Shown here: positions 1 to 4,958 of the stretch, piece after piece
Layout of the letters: each line of letters begins with the position of its first letter
Numbering within the stretch: position 1 is the stretch's first letter
DNA from: Chloroflexota bacterium
GTDB taxonomy: Bacteria; Chloroflexota; Dehalococcoidia; GIF9; UBA5629
Length of the DNA stretch: 6,552 nt
Assembly: GCA_026389655.1 (NCBI GenBank)
Contig: JAPLHL010000501.1
Span: 1-6,552 of the forward strand
Direction of reading: 5' to 3'
Position numbers and translations under genes: made by a program
The notes under the pieces: generated by a model
What the model was told of the DNA's origin: nothing
The model's input: the letters and a program-made list of their open reading frames with translations, nothing else
Database searches by the model: none

Positions 1-382
1 AATTGAACATCCGGGTTGGACATACACGGTTGATACGCTGGAGCAGTTGAGCAGGGATTTCGATAATGAAACCCGGTTATTCCTGCTTATTGGATGGGAT
101 GGGTTGAAGAATATGCCCCAGTGGAAGGCGCCCTACCGTATCTCCAAAATGGCGACCCTGGTGACCTTTCCAAGGCCCGGGGCGCCGGAACCGGATATTT
201 TGGTACTGGAGGAATCCATGCCTGGCCTTTCGGAGAGAATGATAAAGTTGGATGGTCCCCACATCGGCATCAGTTCCACGGATATCAGGGAGCGCCTTGC
301 GGAAGGGAGATCAATCCGTTACCTGGTTCCCGCGGAGGTAGAGCGATACATTATCGCTCACGGGCTCTATAAGAACCAGTGA
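1..382 (+). CDS. nadD: Nicotinate-nucleotide adenylyltransferase, C-terminal part (5' end outside window)
   Basis: NadD transfers AMP from ATP to nicotinate mononucleotide, giving deamido-NAD in cytoplasmic NAD synthesis. The frame is open from base 2, so this is the last 126 residues of a protein usually near 200; about 70-80 N-terminal residues, including the HxGH nucleotidyltransferase motif, are missing. Visible family marks, in local numbering, are a YTVDT segment (8-12) matching the usual S/T-Y-T-x-D-T, LIGWDGL (29-35) where most members have G-A/S-D, a conserved tryptophan (41), an RPG turn (58-60), and the C-terminal nucleotide-binding signature ISSTDIR (90-96) followed by RYLVP and YIIAHGLY. 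A TTG at 47 could be taken for a start, but conserved NadD sequence continues upstream of it, so it is internal. Identification is firm; only the extent of the gene is unknown. Confidence 0.93.
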   Translation, partial: IEHPGWTYTVDTLEQLSRDFDNETRLFLLIGWDGLKNMPQWKAPYRISKMATLVTFPRPGAPEPDILVLEESMPGLSERMIKLDGPHIGISSTDIRERLAEGRSIRYLVPAEVERYIIAHGLYKNQ

Positions 383-390
383 AAACCGGA

Positions 391-420
391 TTGACACCGC
401 TGAGCATACCGTAGTATAAG
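391..420 (+). promoter_or_regulatory. Candidate sigma70-type promoter for the GNAT gene
   Basis: A perfect TTGACA (391-396) is followed after 18 bases by TATAAG (415-420), which matches the -10 consensus in five of six positions. It lies just after the nadD stop and would start transcription near 427, leaving a leader of about 100 bases before the acetyltransferase. A second TTGACA at 477-482 has no convincing -10 at a normal distance. The match is seen in the sequence; promoter activity is inferred. Confidence 0.5.
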
Positions 421-513
421 ATAAATAGTACACAGCCGTTGCGTTGGATGAGGTGAAGGAAAGACGCTGGAATTGCTTGACACGTGCAATTTTAGTGTTC
501 TTTTTGTTTTAAC

Positions 514-519
514 AGGAGG
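514..519 (+). promoter_or_regulatory. Strong ribosome binding site of the GNAT gene
   Basis: A perfect AGGAGG lies six bases before the ATG at 526, inside a purine-rich run. It fixes the start of the acetyltransferase and is the best-placed Shine-Dalgarno sequence in the window; those of cdhB and cdhC are unusually close to their ATGs, and gyrB has no clear one. Confidence 0.85.
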
Positions 520-525
520 GGGAAA

Positions 526-981
526 ATGAGTACGACCGGTAAGGAAGCTGTTGTGATCCGGCGCATGTCAAGGGCAGACATTGATTCGGTTATCGACCTG
601 GATAGGAAAATCGGAAAGGGTAAAAGCCAGATTACGTACAAAGATATGGTGGCATTGGACCCCGGGGGTCCCCTCGACTTCAGTTTTGTTGCGCAGGCTG
701 GCAATAAGATCACCGGGTTCGTACTGGCCCGGCTGATGTACATGGGCATGCCCTTCAGTGAGTTTTGTGTGATTAATGCGATTGATGTTGCCGAAGATTA
801 CCAGGGCAAGGGGATTGGCAGACGACTGGTGGATGAAGTGCTGGACAGGTGTGCAAAGGAAGGCGTCAATACGGTGCGCGCTATTTTCCCGGAAAAGAAT
901 GAGAAACTGCGAAAAAATGTGGTGAACCTGGGTTTTCACCGCAGCCCGATAGCCAATTATGATATCACGCTGGAAAGTTGA
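526..981 (+). CDS. GNAT-family N-acetyltransferase
   Basis: This is a single-domain GNAT enzyme of 151 residues, expected to move an acetyl group from acetyl-CoA to an amine, often a protein N-terminus, lysine or small molecule. The N-terminal IRRMSRADIDSVIDLDRKI (11-29) is the usual beta1-alpha1 region, FSFVAQAGNKITGFVLARL (52-70) the central beta strands, and VAEDYQGKGIGRRLVDEVL (88-106) holds motif A with the pyrophosphate-binding Q-G-K-G-I-G loop (93-98). The C-terminal NEKLRKNVVNLGFHRS (125-140) is the usual segment ending in a GF turn. Length is close to RimI-like proteins, but the substrate cannot be read from the sequence. No signal peptide or membrane segment is visible, so it is probably cytoplasmic. 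It has its own candidate promoter and a strong ribosome binding site, and ends six bases from the convergent gyrB stop. Family assignment is firm; function is open. Confidence 0.9.
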   Translation: MSTTGKEAVVIRRMSRADIDSVIDLDRKIGKGKSQITYKDMVALDPGGPLDFSFVAQAGNKITGFVLARLMYMGMPFSEFCVINAIDVAEDYQGKGIGRRLVDEVLDRCAKEGVNTVRAIFPEKNEKLRKNVVNLGFHRSPIANYDITLES

Positions 982-987
982 CAGGTC

Positions 988-2910
988 TTAGATATCCAGA
1001 TTCTTGACGCTGCGGGCATGCGCCTGGATGAAAGACTTGCGGGGCGGCACGTCGCTTCCCATCAATACGTGGAATATCTCATCGGCTTTCAAAGCGTCAT
1101 CCACCTGGACTTTGAGTAGTGTCCGGGTAGCCGGATTCATGGTTGTTTCCCAGAGCTGTACCGGGCTCATTTCACCGAGACCCTTGTAGCGCTGGACATC
1201 AACCTTGCCCCCGCTTTTTTGTTTGGTTAGCTCGGCGTCCTTCTGTGCGTCCGAATAGACCCAGGTTTGCTTTTTACCGGCCTGGATGCGGTAAAGCGGT
1301 GGTTGGGCGATGAAGAGGTGACCGTTTTGAATGAGGTCCGACATGTTGCGGTAGAAAAAGGTCAGCAGAAGAGTGCGGATATGTGCGCCGTCCACGTCGG
1401 CATCCGTCATGATAATAATCTGGTGGTAGCGTAGCTTTCCCAGCTCGAATTGCTCACCTATGCCAGTGCCCAGGGCGGTGATAATTGCACGTATTTCTTC
1501 GTGATCAAAAATCTTATCCTTGGCGGCTTTCTCGACGTTCAGGATTTTACCGCGTAGCGGGAGAATAGCCTGGAAATTGCGGTCGCGCCCCTGTTTGGCC
1601 GAGCCGCCTGCCGAGTCGCCCTCCACCAGGTACAACTCGCAGTCCTTGGGATTGTTGCTGGAGCAGTCAGCAAGCTTGCCCGGCAAAGTCCCGAACTCGA
1701 GCCCGGTCTTCTTCAAGATCAGGTCGCGGGCCTTGCGGGCAGCTTCCCTGGCCTTGGCAGCCAGTAAACACTTGTCGATGATGGATTTGCCCTCTTCAGG
1801 GTGCTTTTCCAGGTACTCGTTCAGGCCGTCGCCTGCAATAGATTCCACCTGGCCTTTAACTTCCGGATTACCGAGCTTGCCCTTGGTCTGGCCTTCAAAT
1901 TGCGGCTGGCCGACCTTGACGCTGACCACAGCTGTCAATCCATCTCGAATGTCCTCACCGGACAGGTTTGGGTCGTTATCTTTTAGAAATTTATTCTTAC
2001 GGGCGTAGTCATTCAGCACACGGGTTAGTGCTGCACGGAAACCGGTCATATGGGTACCGCCTTCCTTGGTGTTCACGCAATTGGCGAAAGCGGTTACATT
2101 TTCAGAATAGCCGTCGTTGTACTGTATAGCGATCTCGACGGCAGTGCTGTTGACCTTGCCTGAGATGTAGATCGACTTATCAAGCACCTGGCGGTTCTTG
2201 TTGATGCGGCGGACCAGGCTGGCAATGCCGCCCTCGAAGAAATACGCCATTTCATTATCAGTCCTCTCGTCTTTAAGGCTTATTTCGACCCCCTTATTGA
2301 GGAAAGCCAGCTCACGCAGCCTCTCACAAAGGACATTGAAATCGAAACTGATCTCACCGAAAATCTCCGTATCTGCCATAAAGGTAATAGTTGTGCCGGT
2401 CTCGGCGGTCTTGCCTACTGCCTTGACATCATCCTGCTTCGTCCCCATCTTATATTCCTGGCGCCAGATCTTACCGTTGCGCCGTACCTCTGCTCGCAAC
2501 CAGGATGAGAGGGCGCTGACAACGGAGGCGCCTACGCCATGGAGGCCGCTGGAGACGCTGTAAGCGCCATCGCCAAATTTACCGCCGGCATGCAGGGTGG
2601 TCATGACGACTTCAAGAGCGGAGACTCCTTTTTCCGGGTGAATATCTACGGGAATACCGCGGCCGTTGTCGATGACCGTGACCGCATTATCAGGCTTTAT
2701 AATGACCTGTATGCGGTCGCAATAACCGGCCATTGCTTCGTCTATACTGTTATAGACGATCTCGTACACCAGGTGATGCAGGCCGTCTTTTCCTGTATCT
2801 CCAATGTACATACCCGGCCGCATGCGGACTGCTTCCAGTCCATCAAGGACGCGGATATTTTCCGCAGTATATTCGCCGTTGTTGGAATTGTTGATTTGTT
2901 CTGAATTCAT
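988..2910 (-). CDS. gyrB: DNA gyrase subunit B
   Basis: GyrB is the ATPase subunit of the A2B2 type IIA topoisomerase that introduces negative supercoils. All 640 residues are present, the usual length for GyrB without the enterobacterial insertion. The GHKL ATPase domain has the catalytic glutamate E50, N54, D81 in DNGRGIP, the GLHGVG lid (122-127) and TGTTITF (171-177). The transducer domain carries the QTK loop (341-343). The TOPRIM domain shows EGDSAGGSAKQGRDR (430-444), PLRGKILNVEKA (451-462) and DADVD (503-507), with metal ligands E430, D503 and D505. The tail has QRYKGLGEM (573-581) and ends in VKNLDI. The tail and GTLPGKLADCSS favour GyrB over ParE. Residue 53 is tyrosine where most GyrB proteins have aspartate. 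The ATG has no clear Shine-Dalgarno sequence, only a purine-rich run. gyrA is not adjacent. Transcription probably starts within the 216-base gap downstream of cdhC. Confidence 0.97.
   Translation of the reverse strand: MNSEQINNSNNGEYTAENIRVLDGLEAVRMRPGMYIGDTGKDGLHHLVYEIVYNSIDEAMAGYCDRIQVIIKPDNAVTVIDNGRGIPVDIHPEKGVSALEVVMTTLHAGGKFGDGAYSVSSGLHGVGASVVSALSSWLRAEVRRNGKIWRQEYKMGTKQDDVKAVGKTAETGTTITFMADTEIFGEISFDFNVLCERLRELAFLNKGVEISLKDERTDNEMAYFFEGGIASLVRRINKNRQVLDKSIYISGKVNSTAVEIAIQYNDGYSENVTAFANCVNTKEGGTHMTGFRAALTRVLNDYARKNKFLKDNDPNLSGEDIRDGLTAVVSVKVGQPQFEGQTKGKLGNPEVKGQVESIAGDGLNEYLEKHPEEGKSIIDKCLLAAKAREAARKARDLILKKTGLEFGTLPGKLADCSSNNPKDCELYLVEGDSAGGSAKQGRDRNFQAILPLRGKILNVEKAAKDKIFDHEEIRAIITALGTGIGEQFELGKLRYHQIIIMTDADVDGAHIRTLLLTFFYRNMSDLIQNGHLFIAQPPLYRIQAGKKQTWVYSDAQKDAELTKQKSGGKVDVQRYKGLGEMSPVQLWETTMNPATRTLLKVQVDDALKADEIFHVLMGSDVPPRKSFIQAHARSVKNLDI
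2738..2759. repeat. Perfect 9-bp inverted repeat inside gyrB
   Basis: Arms TCGTCTATA (2738-2746) and TATAGACGA (2751-2759) are exact reverse complements around a four-base loop. The repeat covers the gyrB codons for the ATP-site segment V-Y-N-S-I-D-E (residues 52-58), including the unusual Tyr53 codon. It can form a hairpin in RNA or a small cruciform in DNA. The structure is seen directly; any function is unproven. Confidence 0.6.
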
Positions 2911-3037
2911 GGTTTTTTCTTTTGGTTGGATTTCGCCTGTCCAAACCCTGCCCTACAGCAGCTTATTATTAAGACAACGACCACAACATCTTGTGTTTAT
3001 TGAGCTAAAGCACACTAGCACTTGCAAACTCGCAAAT

Positions 3038-3046
3038 AGTATACCA
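3038..3046 (-). promoter_or_regulatory. Extended -10 promoter element, candidate gyrB promoter
   Basis: Read on the minus strand this is TGGTATACT, an exact TGn extension plus a -10 hexamer with one mismatch to TATAAT. No good -35 hexamer sits 16-18 bases upstream, which fits known extended -10 promoters that can work without one. Transcription would start near 3031, giving gyrB a leader of about 120 bases. It would let gyrB be expressed independently of the cdh cluster. Activity is inferred. Confidence 0.45.
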
Positions 3047-3085
3047 TATTCCAAGTCTGAATGCATTGTATCCCTGGTAATATAT

Positions 3086-3105
3086 TTCACTTCGGGACAA
3101 ATGAA
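3086..3105 (-). terminator. Weak hairpin after cdhC, possible terminator or 3'-end structure
   Basis: On the minus strand TTCATTT (3105-3099) pairs with AAGTGAA (3092-3086), seven pairs including one G-U, around a six-base loop, followed by ATATATTA. It begins 21 bases after the cdhC stop. The stem is AU-rich and there is no uninterrupted U tract, so it is at best a weak intrinsic terminator, and read-through into gyrB is possible. Confidence 0.25.
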
Positions 3106-3126
3106 CATCCGGGGTTAGTGCGCCTG

Positions 3127-4365
3127 TTATACCGGCAGGTCCACTTCGCCCCTTGTCCACGGGTGCCCTACCCTGTTCAGGAACTCGACTAGTTCGTCGG
3201 TATTTTTGGCGTCATCTTCCGTGGCGATTTTATCGAATAGACCTTCCGGGCAGACTTCCCGGTACATCTCTTTTATAACGCCTGGCATCCATACAATACG
3301 TTTCCATCCGCCTTCCGCTTGCAGGAACTTGGGTGACCTCAAGTATTCCAGGGCCAGGCCAAGGTAGCCCTCAACCTGGTGGCCGCCGCTCGCTTCACCC
3401 GCCATGGTGGAAAATGAGGTGCCGATTACACAATCACCCGGAAAATCGCGGTTAATTATACCGAAGGCGTCGGCCTCGGGTATATAAAAACATATGGCCT
3501 GGAAACACCCGCATGAAGTATGCGGGTAGCTGAAAGCGCTGTGCAGGTAAACCCTGGTATAAGTGCCCATCGATTTTTCGGCAGCAATCTGGTTGCAGCC
3601 CGTGTATTCGGCCCTGACCGGGTCAAGGCATTCCCCCTTTTCTATTCGCTGCACCGGCCCTTCGGGATCCAGCTTGTAGGCGGCTTTACCGTCGAACCAG
3701 CTAATTGCGCCGCAGTTAGCTATTCGCTCAGGGGTTACGATACAGATGTGGGTTGGAGCAAAGCTCTGGCACAAGGCGCAACTGTAGAATTCCTCCACAT
3801 CCTCCTCTTTTAGGCCCCTGGCCCTCATATCTCTGGCCTTGTAGACCTCACGCGCAGACGGCAGCAACTCCTCCACCTTCTTTTCATCTGTAACAAATGT
3901 AATGGCGATTTTCTCGATGACGTCCAGCTCTGAAGTGTAGAGGAACATCAGGATTTTTCCAATCTCCTTCAGGGAGTTTAATCCCTTGCCGAAAGCCTCT
4001 TTGTTAAGCCTCATCCAGACGTCATCCCGCTGGTTCATATGGTAGAAACCTTCTATATAGTTGCCATAAAGGTGCATGCGGCGTTCCATCACCGGCTCCA
4101 TGTCCTTTTCCAGCCGCTCTCCGGCGACGTTGATCATCAGTGCCAGCGGGTAGCTGTTGCCCTCTTTCATTTCCTGGATATCCGGCCCGATGATTTCAAT
4201 CTTTTCGTTTTCCACCTGGTCCGGGCTTTTGATGGTAAGCAGCTCGAACTTGCTGGTTACATTAGGCCCGCCGAATTCCACATACAGGTCTGCCTTTCTG
4301 ATTACCTCGCCTTCATATTGAGGGCCTATGTCTACCGGAAATACACCATCCATTTTATTGTGCAT
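3127..4365 (-). CDS. cdhC: Acetyl-CoA synthase, CODH/ACS complex beta subunit (short, archaeal-type)
   Basis: CdhC joins CO, a corrinoid-bound methyl group and CoA into acetyl-CoA, or cleaves it, at the Ni-Ni-4Fe4S A-cluster. All six expected ligands are present: C196, C199, C208 and C218 in SCALCQSF...ICIVTPERIANCG, and C285 and C287 in TSCGC. Each falls exactly 310 residues before its counterpart in Moorella AcsB (506, 509, 518, 528, 595, 597); F202 matches the F512 beside the cluster. The protein therefore corresponds to AcsB domains 2 and 3 and lacks domain 1, which contacts CODH in acetogens; archaeal CdhC is also short. GECLDPV (244-250) and EGGWKRIVWMP (351-361) are further family marks. 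The ATG at 4365 overlaps cdhB by 11 bases, but its AAGGAG is only one base away; the in-frame ATG at 4353 (Met5), 13 bases from it, is an alternative start. Last gene of the cluster. Confidence 0.95.
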   Translation of the reverse strand: MHNKMDGVFPVDIGPQYEGEVIRKADLYVEFGGPNVTSKFELLTIKSPDQVENEKIEIIGPDIQEMKEGNSYPLALMINVAGERLEKDMEPVMERRMHLYGNYIEGFYHMNQRDDVWMRLNKEAFGKGLNSLKEIGKILMFLYTSELDVIEKIAITFVTDEKKVEELLPSAREVYKARDMRARGLKEEDVEEFYSCALCQSFAPTHICIVTPERIANCGAISWFDGKAAYKLDPEGPVQRIEKGECLDPVRAEYTGCNQIAAEKSMGTYTRVYLHSAFSYPHTSCGCFQAICFYIPEADAFGIINRDFPGDCVIGTSFSTMAGEASGGHQVEGYLGLALEYLRSPKFLQAEGGWKRIVWMPGVIKEMYREVCPEGLFDKIATEDDAKNTDELVEFLNRVGHPWTRGEVDLPV

Positions 4366-4906
4366 TCTCCTTCAGATTCGTTATTAAACCATCCAGGAAT
4401 TCCTTCCACTTGCCATCTTTGAGATTAGGCAGGCTGTAGGAGGCATTCGGGTAATAATATTTGCATAAGGTCATGGTCCTCAGGTGCCTGGCAAAGTGTT
4501 TGAGGGTCGATAATCCCTGCTCAGCCAGGTCGGTGCGCACCCCGATGAAAATAACGAGGTCGTGATTGCCTTCTTTTCTGACACCGCACCATTGAGGGTC
4601 TTTAAGGTGGTTAATTATCTCCATCAGGTCATAACTACTGGCTGGCTCGATGCCCGATTCGACCAGCTTCTTGCGGGTGTGCGCTGTGGCGCAAACGGGT
4701 ATATTCAGTGTTCGGGCGATTTCCACAGCGTAATCGACAACCGCTTTGCTTTCTAATGACATGGTTAGCGCCCGGGGGCCTACTACCAGCAGCGGCCTGG
4801 TCGCCTTCTTAATCAAGAGGGCGTATTCTGTGGGGTCCTCGATAACGCGGGCTGCTTTTGTTCCCGTCAGTACGTTGACCCGGTGATATGGAAGATTACC
4901 TGTCAT
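4355..4906 (-). CDS. cdhB: CODH/ACS complex epsilon subunit
   Basis: The epsilon subunit binds the CODH alpha subunit in an alpha2-epsilon2 unit of the archaeal complex; its exact role is unsettled, with nucleotide or electron-carrier interaction proposed from its Rossmann-like fold. The 183 residues match the usual length of about 170. Family marks are the N-terminal GTKAARVIEDPTEYALLIKK (15-34), the strand-turn LLVVGPRAL (39-47), a central HTRKKLVESGIEP (76-88) and HDLVIFIGVRTDLAEQGLSTLKHF (115-138). No iron-sulfur cysteine motif is visible, as expected. It lies 52 bases after cdhA and overlaps or abuts cdhC, as expected for a co-transcribed operon. AAGGA ends only one base before the ATG, an unusually tight spacing, but no other in-frame start fits. 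Its presence separates this enzyme from the acetogen AcsA/AcsB type, which has no epsilon subunit. Confidence 0.92.
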   Translation of the reverse strand: MTGNLPYHRVNVLTGTKAARVIEDPTEYALLIKKATRPLLVVGPRALTMSLESKAVVDYAVEIARTLNIPVCATAHTRKKLVESGIEPASSYDLMEIINHLKDPQWCGVRKEGNHDLVIFIGVRTDLAEQGLSTLKHFARHLRTMTLCKYYYPNASYSLPNLKDGKWKEFLDGLITNLKENAQ

Positions 4907-4958
4907 TTCCTTATTTACCCGGTTATTCCTTTATATTATTTGTGTTCAAACCCACTGA

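Larger units (their letters stand above)
2911..3126. other. Intergenic region between cdhC and gyrB
   Basis: This 216-base, AT-richer stretch separates the end of the cdh cluster from gyrB on the same (minus) strand. It holds a weak hairpin just after cdhC (3086-3105), an extended -10 element on the minus strand (3038-3046), and a leader of about 120 bases with no clear Shine-Dalgarno sequence before the gyrB ATG. A six-codon minus-strand frame (2989-2969, M-L-W-S-L-S) lies in the leader but has no ribosome binding site. No tRNA, known riboswitch or longer gene is recognisable. Confidence 0.6.

Noticed and set aside
341..359. Perfect 8-bp inverted repeat with a three-base loop near the end of nadD
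   Set aside because: It encodes the conserved E-R-Y-I-I-A segment, has no U tract after it, and a repeat of this size is expected about once per window by chance, so it is not called a terminator.
311..394. Inverted pair TCAATCCG (311-318) and CGGATTGA (387-394) flanking the nadD end
   Set aside because: Only 8 bp with 68 bases between the arms; not distinguishable from chance, and it does not form a plausible terminator.
477..482. A second TTGACA upstream of the GNAT gene
   Set aside because: No acceptable -10 hexamer occurs 15-19 bases downstream, whereas the TTGACA at 391 has one.
1520..2008. A 162-codon + strand open frame opposite gyrB
   Set aside because: It is antisense to conserved GyrB transducer and TOPRIM codons, is rich in Ser, Pro and Leu as expected of a shadow frame, and has no family motif.
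2969..2989. Six-codon minus-strand frame (M-L-W-S-L-S) in the gyrB leader, a possible leader peptide
   Set aside because: There is no Shine-Dalgarno sequence and no alternative hairpin pair that would suggest attenuation; frames this short are common by chance.
4..3113. The 12-base sequence TGAACATCCGGG occurs at 4-15 and again at 3102-3113
   Set aside because: One repeat of 12 bases is about what chance predicts in a window this size; the first copy is ordinary nadD coding sequence and the flanks do not match.
3520..4422. + strand open frames of 97 and 127 codons opposite cdhC
   Set aside because: They are antisense to the A-cluster region and N-terminal half of CdhC, which is clearly the real gene; no motif supports them.
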